A stretch of 64,000 nucleotides of DNA from NCBI RefSeq assembly GCF_039541115.1, contig NZ_BAABFP010000004.1, positions 174,005-238,004 of the forward strand, given 5' to 3'. The notes under the pieces were generated by a model. That model saw nothing but the letters and a program-made list of their open reading frames with translations, was not told where the DNA came from and did not search any database. The position numbers and the translations under genes are program-made. Origin of the DNA: Angustibacter luteus (GTDB lineage Bacteria > Actinomycetota > Actinomycetes > Actinomycetales > Angustibacteraceae). Of this stretch, positions 32,304 to 42,344 are shown piece after piece; the first letter of the stretch is position 1, and each line of letters begins with the position of its first letter.

Positions 32304-33911
32304 TCAAGGATACCGGCTGGGTGGCGCGGCGAGCGAATCGTCGTCCACAGGGCTCGGGACGTCCGTTTCGTCAGCCTCGGCCTCGGCCCCGGGCTGCGCC
32401 TCGAAGTCGTCCTCGAAGTCGTCCTTGAGGTCGTCGCCGAGGTCGTCGGACTCGTCACCGAACCGGACGACGACCGCGTCGTCCGCACCGTCGAACGGAC
32501 CGCCCAGCGGATCGTCGTCCCCGAGCCGCCGGACGACGTCCAGCTCCGGACGACGGGCGTCCCGCACCACCATCGCGACCAGCCAGAGCAGGCCCGCGAC
32601 CCGGACGACGACGAGCAGCGAGTACCAGGACCCCGGTAGGCCCCGGTTCGCCGAGGTCTGGCTGGCCAGGTACAGCCAGACCCCCATGAAGTACGTCGCC
32701 TCGCAGCCTGCCCAGATCAGGTGGTCGCGCCAGCGCGGCCGGGCCAGTGCCGCCAGCGGCAGCAGCCACAGGGACGCCTGGACCGGCCAGGCCTTGCCGG
32801 TGATCACGACGACCGCCAGCACGACGAAGGCCACCTGGGCCACGCGTGGCCGGCGCTCGGCACCCAGGGTCATGAGGAACCCGACGGCGGCGGCCAGCAC
32901 GATGCCCAACAGGGCCAGCGTCGTCACGGTGCCCGGGTCCAGCCGGGTCGCGTCCAGGCCCAGCTTGGTGGTCCAGCGCGGTTTGGGGTCCGACGGCAGC
33001 GACAGCGGCAGCAGCCACAACGACCCGTAGCTCGCCCCGCTGTTCCACCAGGAGCGGTAGGCCACCTTCACGGCGTCCGCGTTGACCACCAGGAAGGGGA
33101 GGAACACGGCCACGACCGTGACCAGGGCAGCGACCGCGGTGGTCAGCCACTCCCGCCACCGACCGGCCCGGAGCGCGACCAGCGCGAGCGCCAGCAGCAG
33201 GACGACGGGGTAGCTGCGCGCCGTGATCGCCAGGCCGAGCAGCACCCCGGCGAGCAGGGGTCTCGAGCGCCCCCAGGCGAGCAGGGCGGCCGCGGCGAGC
33301 GTGATGCCGAGCAGGTCGAACGAGACGAGGGCGGACAGCGCCAGCAGTGGGCTGAGGGCGACGAGCGAGGCGTCCCAGGGTCTGCGTCGTCCGGTGCTGG
33401 CGACGGTGAGCAGCACCAACGAGATCAGGAGGACGGCGATCACGCCGGTGGACAGGTCGAAGTACCAGCGGTCGCGCTCGATCGCCGGCCCGTGCGGGGT
33501 GAGCGTGCCGACCGCCCAGGTCAGCAGGCCGGTCAGCGGCGGTTGGGCGAGGCCCGTCGCCCCCGGCGAGTGCCCGTAGGGCATGACGCCCTGGGCGATG
33601 CCGCTGGTCTCGTAGAGCAGGGGCAGGTCGCTGTAGCAGCCGTGGAAGAACTGGTCGGGCGTGGTCCAGCCCTGCTCGCGGCAGTGCTGCTTCTCGACGA
33701 CGCCGACGAACAGCACGAGCATGGCGAGCACGACCAGGACGCGGGCCGCCGTCCACCAGCCGCTCCGGCCGCCGCGCACGCGGTCGCCGGACGGGCCGCC
33801 GATCACCGGCGAGAAGCGCCGTACGGTCGGGTCCTCGCGGGACGGCGCGACGATCACGCCGACGTCGTCGGTCCCGGACGGCGCGGTGCTGGCCTCGAGG
33901 GCGGTGTCCAC
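32304..33911 (-). CDS. GT87-like integral membrane glycosyltransferase family protein
   Basis: 535 residues with about ten to twelve hydrophobic segments. The order of genes (inositol synthase, PadR, penicillin-binding protein, this gene, rpsF) is standard in actinobacteria, where this position is held by a polyprenol-phosphate-mannose-type transferase of the GT87/DUF2029 family. The first loop after helix one (GVVEKQHCREQGWTTPDQFFHGCYSDLPLLYET) has the Asp/Glu expected at the active site. The C-terminus is a long acidic tail (DESDDLGDDLKDDFEDDFE..) from repeated GTCGTCCTCGAA units. GTG 33911 is 20 bases downstream of the ponA-like stop. Acts on the outer membrane-leaflet side; acceptor unknown. 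Confidence 0.75.
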   Translation of the reverse strand: MDTALEASTAPSGTDDVGVIVAPSREDPTVRRFSPVIGGPSGDRVRGGRSGWWTAARVLVVLAMLVLFVGVVEKQHCREQGWTTPDQFFHGCYSDLPLLYETSGIAQGVMPYGHSPGATGLAQPPLTGLLTWAVGTLTPHGPAIERDRWYFDLSTGVIAVLLISLVLLTVASTGRRRPWDASLVALSPLLALSALVSFDLLGITLAAAALLAWGRSRPLLAGVLLGLAITARSYPVVLLLALALVALRAGRWREWLTTAVAALVTVVAVFLPFLVVNADAVKVAYRSWWNSGASYGSLWLLPLSLPSDPKPRWTTKLGLDATRLDPGTVTTLALLGIVLAAAVGFLMTLGAERRPRVAQVAFVVLAVVVITGKAWPVQASLWLLPLAALARPRWRDHLIWAGCEATYFMGVWLYLASQTSANRGLPGSWYSLLVVVRVAGLLWLVAMVVRDARRPELDVVRRLGDDDPLGGPFDGADDAVVVRFGDESDDLGDDLKDDFEDDFEAQPGAEAEADETDVPSPVDDDSLAAPPSRYP

Positions 33912-33930
33912 CGGGCGATCATGCCTTACC

Positions 33931-36078
33931 TCAGCCGCCGGAGCCGTTCTTTGCGTCCTGCCCGTTGCCGGTCGGGGTGGCGGTGCCGGTCGGCGTCGGC
34001 GGGGTCGTCGGCAGCGTCGGCAGGCTCGGGGTGTCCGAGGGCGTCGGGGTGCTGGGCGCGGTGACCGTGGGGGTCGGCTTCTGGGTTGCGGTCGCTGTCG
34101 GCGTGGAGGTCTGCGTCGGGGTGGCAGTCGCCGTCGCGGTGGGGGTGTTGCTCTTGCCGCCGTAGACCGGCTCCGGGAACTGCTCGACCTTCATGCCTTC
34201 GGTGGCGCCCTTCATGAACGCCGTCCAGATGTGCAGCGGGAAGGACGCACCTTGGACGTTGTTGTTGCCGCCCAGGCCGTTGAGCGAGAGCTGGACGACC
34301 CGGCCCTCCTTGTCCTTGCCGTTGCGGTAGAGACCGACAGCGGTGGCCAGCTGAGGCGTGTACCCGGCGAACCAGGCGGACTTGGCGTCCTGCGCGGTCC
34401 CGGTCTTGCCCGCCAGGGGACGGTCGATCTGGCTGGCCGCGAAGCTGCCCGTCCCGTGCTTGACCACGTTCTGGAGGGCGTAGGTGAGGTCGGCCATGGG
34501 GCCGCTCTCGAAGGCGCGGTTCGGCTTCACCTTCACCTTGTAGACCTGCTCGCCGGTGGCGAGGGTGACGCTCTTGACCATGTAGGACGTCGCGTGCATG
34601 CCCTGCGCGGCGAACGTGGCGTACGAGGTGGCCACGTCGATCACGCGCGGCGAGGCGGTACCCAGCACGTTGGCGAAGTTGGTACCGAGGTCGGTGGTGC
34701 CCTCCGGGTACCCGGCGGCGATGGCGGCGTCCCGGGACTTGTCGGGGCCGACCTGCTCGTTGAGCTGGGCGTAGATGGTGTTCACCGAGTGCTCGGTGGC
34801 GAAGATGAGGTCGTGCGTGCCGCCCTCGCCGGCGCTGAAGTTGCTCACCTTCCACGGCTTGCTCTCGCCGGGGATCTTGATCTCCTTCGGTGAGTCGCCG
34901 TTGAACGTCGACTTCAAGGAGACGCCGTCCTCCAGCGCTGCGGCCAGCGTGAACGGCTTGAACGTCGAGCCGGCCTGCATGGTGTCCTGGGTGGCCGCGT
35001 TGCGCTGCCGCTTGACCGCGTCCGCGCCGCCGTACATCGCCACCACCGCACCGTCACCGGGCTTCACGGCGACCAGCCCGACGCCGACGCCCTTGGTGCC
35101 GTTCTTGGGCATCTCGTCCCTGACGGCCTTGACCGCCTGGGCCTGGGCCTTGCGGTCGAACGTGCTCACGATCCGCAGGCCACCACCGTCGATGTCGGCG
35201 TCGGACAGCCCGCCCTTGCTGACCACCTCGCTGCGCACCGCGTTGAGCAGGTAGCCGTTGGTGCCGCCGAAGCGGTTGTCGGTCGAGCGCTTGGCGATCT
35301 TGGGGAACTTCACCGCGTCGGACTGGGCCTGGGTGGCCCAGCCCTCCTTGACCATCCCGCTGAGCACGTAGTCCATCCGCGCCTGGGCGTTGTCCTTGTG
35401 CGTCACCGGGTCGTACAGGCCCGGCGAGCGGACGATCGAGGCGAGCAGGGCGCTCTGGCTCAACGTCAGCTTGCTGACGTCGACGCCGAAGTAGGCGCGG
35501 CTGGCCGCCTGGACCCCGTAGGCGCCGCGGCCGAAGTAGATCGTGTTGAGGTAGTTCTCCAGGATCTTGTCCTTGGACTCGTTCTTCTCGATCTTCAGCG
35601 CGATGACCAGCTCTTTGGCCTTGCGGGTCGGCGAGCGGTCAGCGGTCAGGAAGTAGTTCTTGACGTACTGCTGGGTGATCGTCGAGCCACCCTGGGTGGA
35701 GCCACCACGGACCTTGACCCACACGGCGCGTCCGTAGCCCTTGGGCGAGAAGCCCTTGTTCTCGTAGAAGCTGCGGTCCTCGGCCGACAGCACGGCCTTC
35801 TGCAGTGACTCGGGCATCTGCGACAGCGGCACCGACTCGCGGTTCACCTCACCGAAGCGGCCGAGCTCGGTCTTGCCGTCCGACCAGTACACGACGGACG
35901 AGTTCTGCAGGACCTGCTTGTTCGGGTCCGGCACCGAGACCGAGTGGTAGAGGACCGCGAAGCCGATCACCAGCAGCAGGAAGCATGCAGCGCCCGTGCC
36001 GAGCACCAGCCGCCACGACGGGATGAACCGTCGCCAGCCGGACTTCAGGGCGCGGGGGTAGTCCACGATGCGTCGCAC
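33931..36078 (-). CDS. Class A penicillin-binding protein (transglycosylase/transpeptidase)
   Basis: 715 residues. Membrane anchor at about 23-46. The GT51 glycosyltransferase domain has the catalytic ED at 100-101 in SAEDRSFYENKGF, and GGSTITQQYVKN. The transpeptidase domain has the nucleophile S371 in STFKPF, SVN (431-433) and KTGTAQD (558-561). The C-terminal 80 residues are a Thr/Pro-rich low-complexity tail (TPTATATATPTQ.. TPTPSDTP) that probably spans the wall. It polymerises and cross-links peptidoglycan outside the membrane. GTG 36078 was taken as start. It is divergent from the padR-like gene and upstream of the GT87-like gene, 20 bases apart, so they share a transcript. Confidence 0.93.
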   Translation of the reverse strand: MRRIVDYPRALKSGWRRFIPSWRLVLGTGAACFLLLVIGFAVLYHSVSVPDPNKQVLQNSSVVYWSDGKTELGRFGEVNRESVPLSQMPESLQKAVLSAEDRSFYENKGFSPKGYGRAVWVKVRGGSTQGGSTITQQYVKNYFLTADRSPTRKAKELVIALKIEKNESKDKILENYLNTIYFGRGAYGVQAASRAYFGVDVSKLTLSQSALLASIVRSPGLYDPVTHKDNAQARMDYVLSGMVKEGWATQAQSDAVKFPKIAKRSTDNRFGGTNGYLLNAVRSEVVSKGGLSDADIDGGGLRIVSTFDRKAQAQAVKAVRDEMPKNGTKGVGVGLVAVKPGDGAVVAMYGGADAVKRQRNAATQDTMQAGSTFKPFTLAAALEDGVSLKSTFNGDSPKEIKIPGESKPWKVSNFSAGEGGTHDLIFATEHSVNTIYAQLNEQVGPDKSRDAAIAAGYPEGTTDLGTNFANVLGTASPRVIDVATSYATFAAQGMHATSYMVKSVTLATGEQVYKVKVKPNRAFESGPMADLTYALQNVVKHGTGSFAASQIDRPLAGKTGTAQDAKSAWFAGYTPQLATAVGLYRNGKDKEGRVVQLSLNGLGGNNNVQGASFPLHIWTAFMKGATEGMKVEQFPEPVYGGKSNTPTATATATPTQTSTPTATATQKPTPTVTAPSTPTPSDTPSLPTLPTTPPTPTGTATPTGNGQDAKNGSGG

Positions 36079-36373
36079 GAGGCGTCGTTCTCCAACCGGT
36101 CAGGGGCAGGCAGGCTCGGCGTCCGGTGTCCGGACACGATGTCCAGTATGGGTGGGACGACGCCTCGGATCCCAACCGAGAAGGCCGTCTTCACGGCGTC
36201 CTCACGAGATCCACGCGCGAACTGCCGGTGCGGTTGACCTGCGGTTCTTCTCGTGTGACCGGGCGCACACCAGCGGGCCGCACTTGCATCGTCCGGGGCC
36301 GTGACCTACAGTCCGACATATCGCAGCGATACATCGCGGCGTTGTGTCGAAACCGAGAACCGAGGGGTGCAGC
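36079..36373. promoter_or_regulatory. Divergent promoter region of the penicillin-binding protein and padR genes
   Basis: 295 bases without a gene. It holds a perfect palindrome GTGTCCGGACAC (36126-36137) near the penicillin-binding protein start and an inverted repeat TATCG-CAG-CGATA (36319-36331) about 43 bases before the padR start, with a further CGATACATCG overlap. The latter is a reasonable operator for the PadR protein itself. Confidence 0.5.
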
Positions 36374-36928
36374 GTGGCCAAGCGTGCCGACGTCCTCGAT
36401 CTCGCCGTGCTCGGTCTCCTGCACGACAGCCCCCTGCACGGGTACGAGCTGCGCAAGCGGCTCGCCACCGTACTGGGTCCGTTCCGGGTGCTCAGCTACG
36501 GCACGTTGTACCCCTGTCTCAAACACCTGTCCGAGCAGGGCTGGATCACCAGCTCGGACGTCGCCCCCGGAGCGGGACGGCGCGCGCGCATCGTCTACGA
36601 GCTCACCGCGGCGGGCAAGGAGCACTTCGACGCCCTGGTCGACGAGTCCGGCCCCGCGAGCTGGGAGGACGAGAGCTTCGGCGTCCGGTTCGCCTTCTTC
36701 GCCCGCACGCCCACCGAGGTGCGGCTGCGGATCCTCGAAGGCCGGCGCAGCCGCCTCGAGGAGCGCCTCGACTCGATCTCGACCTCGGTCGCCCGCAGCC
36801 GCGAGCGCGCCGACCAGTACACGCTCGAGCTGCAGCGGCACGGGCTCGAGTCGGTCCAGCGCGAGGTGCGCTGGCTGAACGAGCTCATCTCCCACGAGCG
36901 GGGCGAGACCCCGCCGCGGGACACCTGA
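36374..36928 (+). CDS. PadR-family transcriptional regulator
   Basis: 184 residues. The PadR winged helix is complete: [52 protein letters not shown] (residues about 5-58), then the wing with [17 protein letters not shown], and a C-terminal dimerisation coiled coil ([48 protein letters not shown]). GTG 36374 was preferred to GTG 36344 because GAGGGG lies seven bases upstream. It lies directly upstream of ino1, a pairing seen across actinobacteria, and may control ino1, itself, or the divergent cell-wall gene. Confidence 0.93.
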   Translation: MAKRADVLDLAVLGLLHDSPLHGYELRKRLATVLGPFRVLSYGTLYPCLKHLSEQGWITSSDVAPGAGRRARIVYELTAAGKEHFDALVDESGPASWEDESFGVRFAFFARTPTEVRLRILEGRRSRLEERLDSISTSVARSRERADQYTLELQRHGLESVQREVRWLNELISHERGETPPRDT

Positions 36929-37002
36929 ACCGCACCACCCGCACGAACCCAGCACCATCACCTGTCAGAGCACCACCGATCAACCACATGAAGGAGCACC
37001 GA

Positions 37003-38082
37003 ATGGCATCCGTTCGCGTAGCCATCGTCGGCGCCGGCAACTGCGCCGCGTCGCTCGTCCAGGGCGTGCACTACTACCGGGACGCCGACGCCAGTGGCAG
37101 CGTGCCGGGCCTGATGCACGTCATGTTCGGCGACTACCACGTCCGCGACATCGAGTTCGTCGCCGCGTTCGACGTCGACGCCAAGAAGGTCGGCTTCGAC
37201 CTGTCCGAGGCGCTCGTGTCCAGCGAGAACAACACGATCAAGTTCTGCGACGTCCCGCCGCTCGGTGTGTCCGTGCAGCGTGGCCCGACCATGGACGGCC
37301 TCGGCAAGTACTACCTCGAGACCATCGAGCAGTCGGACGCCGAGCCCGTCGACGTCGTCCAGGCCCTCAAGGACTCCGGCGCCGACGTGCTGGTCTCCTA
37401 CCTGCCGGTCGGCTCCGAGCTGGCCGACAAGTTCTACGCGCAGTGCGCGATCGACGCGGGCGTCGCCTTCGTCAACGCCCTGCCCGTCTTCATCGCCTCC
37501 GACCCCGAGTGGGCGAAGAAGTTCGAGGACGCCGGCGTCCCGATCATCGGTGACGACATCAAGTCCCAGGTCGGCGCGACGATCACCCACCGCGTCATGG
37601 CCAAGCTGTTCCAGGACCGCGGCGTCGTGCTGGACCGCACGTACCAGCTGAACGTCGGCGGCAACATGGACTTCAAGAACATGCTGGAGCGCGACCGCCT
37701 CGAGTCCAAGAAGATCTCGAAGACCCAGGCCGTGACGTCGAACATCGACCACGACCTCGGTGCGAAGAACGTGCACATCGGCCCGTCGGACTACGTCCAG
37801 TGGCTGGACGACCGCAAGTGGGCGTACGTGCGCCTCGAGGGCCGCGCGTTCGGCGACGTCCCGCTGAACCTCGAGTACAAGCTCGAGGTCTGGGACTCCC
37901 CGAACTCGGCCGGCATCATCATCGACGCCATCCGTGCGGCGAAGATCGCCAAGGACCGCGGCATCGGCGGCGCGCTGCTGTCGGCGTCGTCGTACCTGAT
38001 GAAGTCCCCGCCCGTGCAGCGCCCGGACGACGAGGGCCGCGCGAGCGTCGAGGCCTTCATCCGCGGCGAGGTCGAGCGCTGA
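37003..38082 (+). CDS. ino1: myo-Inositol-1-phosphate synthase
   Basis: 359 residues, the short prokaryotic form. It turns glucose 6-phosphate into inositol 3-phosphate with NAD, feeding phosphatidylinositol lipids and mycothiol. The Rossmann NAD-binding motif is [17 protein letters not shown] (residues about 6-22). [66 protein letters not shown] and [31 protein letters not shown] contain the conserved active-site Lys and Asp residues. ATG 37003 is preceded by AAGGAG. Confidence 0.97.
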   Translation: MASVRVAIVGAGNCAASLVQGVHYYRDADASGSVPGLMHVMFGDYHVRDIEFVAAFDVDAKKVGFDLSEALVSSENNTIKFCDVPPLGVSVQRGPTMDGLGKYYLETIEQSDAEPVDVVQALKDSGADVLVSYLPVGSELADKFYAQCAIDAGVAFVNALPVFIASDPEWAKKFEDAGVPIIGDDIKSQVGATITHRVMAKLFQDRGVVLDRTYQLNVGGNMDFKNMLERDRLESKKISKTQAVTSNIDHDLGAKNVHIGPSDYVQWLDDRKWAYVRLEGRAFGDVPLNLEYKLEVWDSPNSAGIIIDAIRAAKIAKDRGIGGALLSASSYLMKSPPVQRPDDEGRASVEAFIRGEVER

Positions 38083-38113
38083 CCTTCGGTTGACGCGACT
38101 GGTTCGCTGACAC

Positions 38114-38159
38114 CAGAGAAGTGGGGCACCCGAGATGGTTCGGGTGCCCCACTTCTCTG
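38114..38159. terminator. Strong hairpin terminator after ino1
   Basis: A perfect 20-bp stem (38114-38133 with 38140-38159, containing GTGGGGCACCCGA) closes on a six-base loop, 31 bases after the ino1 stop. No U-run follows, but the stem is strong enough to work in either direction. Confidence 0.85.
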
Positions 38160-38181
38160 CTCTCGCCTATACGGTCACGAC

Positions 38182-38985
38182 ATGCGCCGCCACGTCACCG
38201 CCGAGCTCGACCTCGAGGTCGCTGCACTCGCCACCCTCGAGCTCCAGGTCGCCGTGGCCACCCGCCCCGACCTCACCCTCGACGAGCAGCTGAGCATCAC
38301 CCTCGACGGCGAGCCGCTGCCGGTGCGTGAGGTCGAGACCCAGCACGGCTCGCGGGTGCACCTGCTGGAGTCCGGGGCGGGTGCCGTCCAGGTGCGCTAC
38401 CGCGCGACGATCGACGGCCGGGCACCCGCCGACCCGGCGAGCGACGTCGACGTCGTGACCGCTCGCCGTCCCAGCCGGTACGCGCACTCCGACGCGCTGC
38501 TCGGCTTCGCGCTCAAGGAGTTCGGCCCCCGCCCGGACGTCGCGACGCTGCTGCCGCACGTCGCCTCCTGGGTCGGCACCCACCTGGACTACATCCCCGG
38601 CAGCAGCCGAGGCACGGACGGCGCGACCCAGACGCTGCTCGCCGGCGCCGGCGTCTGCCGCGACTACGCGCACCTGGTGATCGCGCTGCTGCGCGCGCTC
38701 GACGTCCCGGCCCGGCTGGCCGCCGTCTACGCGCCCGGGCTGGCGCCCATGGACTTCCACGCCGTCGCCGAGGCCGTGGTGGACGGGCGCTGGCGGGTCG
38801 TCGACGCCACCTGCCTCGCCCCCCGCTCGACCCTGCTGCGAATCAGCACCGGCCGGGACGCCGCGGACACCGCCTTCCTCACCACCTACGGCGGGGACGT
38901 CCTGCTGAGCAGGGTCGAGGTCAGTGCGGTGGTCGACGGCGAGCTGCCGACGGACGACGTCCGGGCCCTGGTCTCCCTGGGCTGA
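38182..38985 (+). CDS. Transglutaminase-like cysteine protease family protein
   Basis: 267 residues. N-terminal beta-rich domain (about 1-100), then the transglutaminase core with the catalytic Cys in LLAGAGVCRDYAHLVIALLRAL, His in MDFHAVAEAVVDGRW and Asp in RVVDATCLAPR. Bacterial members cleave or cross-link peptide bonds; substrates are mostly unknown. A TATACG -10-like element ten bases before ATG 38182 suggests a leaderless mRNA. It has no signal peptide, so it is cytoplasmic. Confidence 0.9.
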   Translation: MRRHVTAELDLEVAALATLELQVAVATRPDLTLDEQLSITLDGEPLPVREVETQHGSRVHLLESGAGAVQVRYRATIDGRAPADPASDVDVVTARRPSRYAHSDALLGFALKEFGPRPDVATLLPHVASWVGTHLDYIPGSSRGTDGATQTLLAGAGVCRDYAHLVIALLRALDVPARLAAVYAPGLAPMDFHAVAEAVVDGRWRVVDATCLAPRSTLLRISTGRDAADTAFLTTYGGDVLLSRVEVSAVVDGELPTDDVRALVSLG

Positions 38986-39016
38986 GGCCGCGTCGGCGCC
39001 GACATACAGTGAGGGC

Positions 39017-40297
39017 GTGCCCTTCGTCGCGGACCTGCGCACCGTCCTGCGCGGCCGGGACTTCCGCCGGCTGTTCGCGGTGCGGCTCAGCTCCCAGGCC
39101 ACGGACGGCATCTTCCAGGTGGCGCTGGCGAGCCTGGTCTTCTTCTCCCCCGAACGGTCCGCCACCCCGCGCGCAGCCGCGGGCGTGTTCGCCGTCACCG
39201 TGCTGCCGTACACGCTGGTCGGACCGTTCGCCGGCGTCCTGCTCGACCGGTGGCGGCGGCGCCAGGTGCTGCTGTTCGCCAACGTCATCCGGGCGGCGAT
39301 GGTGCTCGGTGTCGCGGGGATCCTGCTCGCGTACTCGGTCGGGCCGGCGCTGTACGTCGCGGTGCTGGCCTGCCTGTCGGTCAACCGCTTCTTCCTGACC
39401 GGGCTCGGCGCGAGCCTGCCGCACGTCGTCCCGCGGCACGAGCTCGTGATGGCCAACGCGGTGTCGCCCACCTGCGGCACCCTGGCCGTGCTCGCCGGTG
39501 GCGGGCTCGCGTACGGCGTGCGGCGACTGTTCCCGGACGGCGACCCCGGCGACGCGGCGCTGCTCGTCGTCGCCGCGCTCGGCTACCTCGCCGCCGCCGC
39601 GCTGGTCACCCGGCTCGCCGTCGACAAGCTAGGGCCGGACGCAGACGAGGCAGTCGACGTCCAGGCTCCGACCCCCGGGTGGCACGCAGTGGCCGAGGGG
39701 GCGGCGCACGTGCGGCAGCGACCGAAGGTGTTCCACGCGCTCGTCGTGGTGGGGATCAGCCGGTTCGGCTACGGCCTGACCACCATCGCGACGATCCTGT
39801 TGTGCCGCAACCACTTCAACGACCCGGCGGACGTCGACGCCGGGCTCGAGCTGCTGGCGTCGGTCTTCGCGGCATCGGCCGTCGGTTTCGCGCTCGCCGC
39901 GGTCGCGACGCCGCTGGCCAGCGAGCGCTGGGGCACGAGCGGCTGGATCTGGCGGTGCCTGCTGCTGGGCGCCGTCGCCGAGCTGCTGGTGCTGGCCCGG
40001 CTCACCGTCCCGGTCGCCCTCGTGGCCGCGGCGCTGCTGGGGTTCGCGGTGCAGGGCCTGAAGATCTGCGTCGACGCCACCGTGCAGCGCGACGTGCACG
40101 ACGAGTTCCGGGGCCGGGTCTTCGCGGTCTACGACGTGGTGTTCAACGTGGCGTTCGTGGTGGCCGCCAGCTGCGCGGCGCTCGTCGTCCCGCAGGACGG
40201 GTTCGCGCCGTCCCTCTGGCTGTTCATCGCCGTGCTGTTCACCGTGTCGGCCGCCGGGTACGGGCACGCCAGCCGCCGGCTCGCCCCCACCACCTGA
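39017..40297 (+). CDS. Major facilitator superfamily transporter
   Basis: 426 residues, about twelve membrane helices. The beginning (ADLRTVLRGRDFRRLFAVRLSSQATDGIFQVALASLVFF) and loop 2-3 (FAGVLLDRWRRRQVLLFANVIRAAM) fit the MFS drug-exporter type, as does the second-half FRGRVFAVYDVVFNVAFV. Substrate unknown. GTG 39017 is seven bases after a TACAGT -10-like element, again suggesting a leaderless transcript. It converges on cca. Confidence 0.88.
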   Translation: MPFVADLRTVLRGRDFRRLFAVRLSSQATDGIFQVALASLVFFSPERSATPRAAAGVFAVTVLPYTLVGPFAGVLLDRWRRRQVLLFANVIRAAMVLGVAGILLAYSVGPALYVAVLACLSVNRFFLTGLGASLPHVVPRHELVMANAVSPTCGTLAVLAGGGLAYGVRRLFPDGDPGDAALLVVAALGYLAAAALVTRLAVDKLGPDADEAVDVQAPTPGWHAVAEGAAHVRQRPKVFHALVVVGISRFGYGLTTIATILLCRNHFNDPADVDAGLELLASVFAASAVGFALAAVATPLASERWGTSGWIWRCLLLGAVAELLVLARLTVPVALVAAALLGFAVQGLKICVDATVQRDVHDEFRGRVFAVYDVVFNVAFVVAASCAALVVPQDGFAPSLWLFIAVLFTVSAAGYGHASRRLAPTT

Positions 40298-40318
40298 GCG
40301 GGTCGAGGGTTACTGCCA

Positions 40319-40346
40319 CTTCTCGAGGGTCGTTCGCCTCGAGAAG
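40319..40346. terminator. Bidirectional hairpin between the MFS gene and cca
   Basis: CTTCTCGAGG (40319-40328) and its exact complement CCTCGAGAAG (40337-40346) around an eight-base loop, in the 106-base gap between convergent genes. Confidence 0.7.
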
Positions 40347-40403
40347 CGGGTCCACGCCCACTGAACGTGATCAACGGCGGGCCGGTCAGGGAGGGCGGGG
40401 CGG

Positions 40404-41807
40404 TCAGGGCGCGGACTCGGGCTGCTCGGCCCACCAGCGCCGGAGCTCGGCGTGGGCGGCGTCCTCGCTCAGCGGTCCCTGGTCCATCCGGACCGCCAGC
40501 AGGTGCTTGTACGCGCGCCCCACGACCGGGCCGGGGCGCAGGTCGAGCGCGGCCATGATCTGCTCGCCGTCCAGGTCGGGACGGATCGAGGCCAGCTCCT
40601 CCTGCTCCTCGAGCCGTGCGATCCGCTCCTCGAGGTCGTCGTAGGTCCGGGACAGCAGGGCGGCGCGGCGGGCGTTGCGGGTCGTCGAGTCCGAGCGGGT
40701 GAGCCGGTGCAGCCTCTGCAGCAGCGGGCCGGCGTCGTGCACGTACCGGCGCACCGCCGAGTCCGTCCACTCGCCGCCCCCGTAGCCGTGGAAGCGCAGG
40801 TGCAGCTCGACCAGCCGGGACACCTGCTTCACGGTGCTCGAGTCGAACCGCAGCGCCTTGAGCCGCTTCGCGGTGAGCTTCGCCCCGACCACCTCGTGGT
40901 GGTGGAACGACACCCCGCCGCCGGACTCGAACCGTCGGGTCGCCGGCTTGCCGATGTCGTGCAGCAGCGCCGCGAGCCGCAGCACCAGGTCCGGCCCGGG
41001 CACCACGTCGTCCTCCAGCGCGATGGCCTGGTCGAGCACGGTCAGCGAGTGCTCGTAGACGTCCTTGTGCCGGTGGTGCTCGTCGATCTCGAGCTGGAGC
41101 GCCGGCAGCTCGGGCAGGAACACGTCGGCGAGCCCGGTGTCCACCAGCAGCCGCAGGCCCACCCGCGGGTTCGGCGAGAGCAGCAGCTTGGTCAGCTCGT
41201 CGCGCACCCGCTCCGCCGACACGATCGACAGCCGGTCCGCCATCGCCGCCATCGCGGTCCGCACCTGCGGGGCGACCTCGAAGCCGAGCTGTGCGGCGAA
41301 CCGGGCCGCGCGCATCATCCGCAGCGGGTCGTCGGTGAACGAGGACTCCGGCGTCCCCGGCGTGCGGAGCAGTCCCTGCGCCAGGTCGGTCAGCCCGCCG
41401 TGCGGGTCCACGAACTCCCCGGAGGGCAGGGCCAGAGCCATCGCGTTGACCGTGAAGTCCCGGCGCACCAGGTCGTCGTCCAGGCTCGTGCCGTACGCGA
41501 CGGCCGGCTTGCGGGAGTCGGCCTCGTACGCCTCGGCCCGGTACGTCGTCACCTCGACGACGTCGCCGCCGTGCCGGGCGCCGATGGTGCCGAAGGCGCG
41601 ACCGACGTCCCAGGTGGCGTCCGCCCAGCCGGCCAGGACCCGCTCGGTCTGCTCCGGCGTCGCGTCGGTCGTGAAGTCCAGGTCGTTCACCCGCCGCTTC
41701 AGGATCAGGTCGCGCACCGACCCACCGACCAGGGCGAGGTCGAAGCCCGCGGCGGCGAAGCGCTCGCCGAGCGACTGGGCCACGAGGGGGATCTGGGGGC
41801 TGGACAC
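40404..41807 (-). CDS. cca: CCA-adding tRNA nucleotidyltransferase
   Basis: 467 residues. Head domain LALVGGSVRDLILKRRVNDLDFTTDATPEQTERVL with the catalytic DLD, then RRDFTVNAMAL, DPHGGLTDL, FTDDPLRMMRAARFAAQLGF; an HD domain with LAALLHDIGKPATR and HHHEVVGA follows, so it belongs to the actinobacterial class II type with HD phosphohydrolase. It completes and repairs the tRNA 3' CCA end. GTG 41807 was chosen because a TAGGCT -10-like element lies eight bases before it (leaderless); a TTG at 41816 is the other possibility. Divergent from the Nudix gene with about 60 bases between. Confidence 0.95.
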   Translation of the reverse strand: MSSPQIPLVAQSLGERFAAAGFDLALVGGSVRDLILKRRVNDLDFTTDATPEQTERVLAGWADATWDVGRAFGTIGARHGGDVVEVTTYRAEAYEADSRKPAVAYGTSLDDDLVRRDFTVNAMALALPSGEFVDPHGGLTDLAQGLLRTPGTPESSFTDDPLRMMRAARFAAQLGFEVAPQVRTAMAAMADRLSIVSAERVRDELTKLLLSPNPRVGLRLLVDTGLADVFLPELPALQLEIDEHHRHKDVYEHSLTVLDQAIALEDDVVPGPDLVLRLAALLHDIGKPATRRFESGGGVSFHHHEVVGAKLTAKRLKALRFDSSTVKQVSRLVELHLRFHGYGGGEWTDSAVRRYVHDAGPLLQRLHRLTRSDSTTRNARRAALLSRTYDDLEERIARLEEQEELASIRPDLDGEQIMAALDLRPGPVVGRAYKHLLAVRMDQGPLSEDAAHAELRRWWAEQPESAP

Positions 41808-41867
41808 GTTGGCCAAGCCTAGGCCAGGCGGATCGGTCCGCCGTGCTCCGCTCGTTAGAGTGACGAC

Positions 41868-42344
41868 GTGCCCCATCCCGAGCCGCGCCCTCATCGACGC
41901 CTGCCGTCGGTCGAGGAGACATCGGCGGGCGGGCTGGTCGTGGACCAGACCGGCGAGGGCCCCAAGGCGGCGTTGATCGCCCGGCGCAACCGGGCCGGCC
42001 GCGTCGAGTGGTGCCTGCCCAAGGGCCACCTCGAAGGCGACGAGACGCTCGAGCAGGCCGCGGTCCGCGAGGTCGCCGAGGAGACGGGCATCCGGGGCCG
42101 GGTCGTCGCCCCGTTGGGCACCATCGACTACTGGTTCTCGGTCCCGGACAAGCGGATCCACAAGGTCGTCCACCACTACCTCATGGAGCGGGTCGGCGGC
42201 CGGCTGACCATCGAGGACGATCCCGACGCGGAGGCCATCGACGTCGCGTGGGTTCCGGTCGACGAGCTCGAGGCGCGGCTGACCTTCCCGAACGAGAGGC
42301 GGATCGCCGACGCGGCCGCCCGCCGGCTCGCCGGTCGTCCATGA
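41868..42344 (+). CDS. Nudix hydrolase
   Basis: 158 residues. The Nudix box is complete: [23 protein letters not shown] (residues about 51-73), set in WCLPK...[16 protein letters not shown]. It hydrolyses a nucleoside diphosphate linked to another group; the short form next to cca and murJ is conserved in actinobacteria. GTG 41868 lies just after a TTAGAGT element, again leaderless-like. Its stop overlaps the next start (ATGA), making it the head of the Nudix-DUF6049-murJ chain. Confidence 0.92.
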   Translation: MPHPEPRPHRRLPSVEETSAGGLVVDQTGEGPKAALIARRNRAGRVEWCLPKGHLEGDETLEQAAVREVAEETGIRGRVVAPLGTIDYWFSVPDKRIHKVVHHYLMERVGGRLTIEDDPDAEAIDVAWVPVDELEARLTFPNERRIADAAARRLAGRP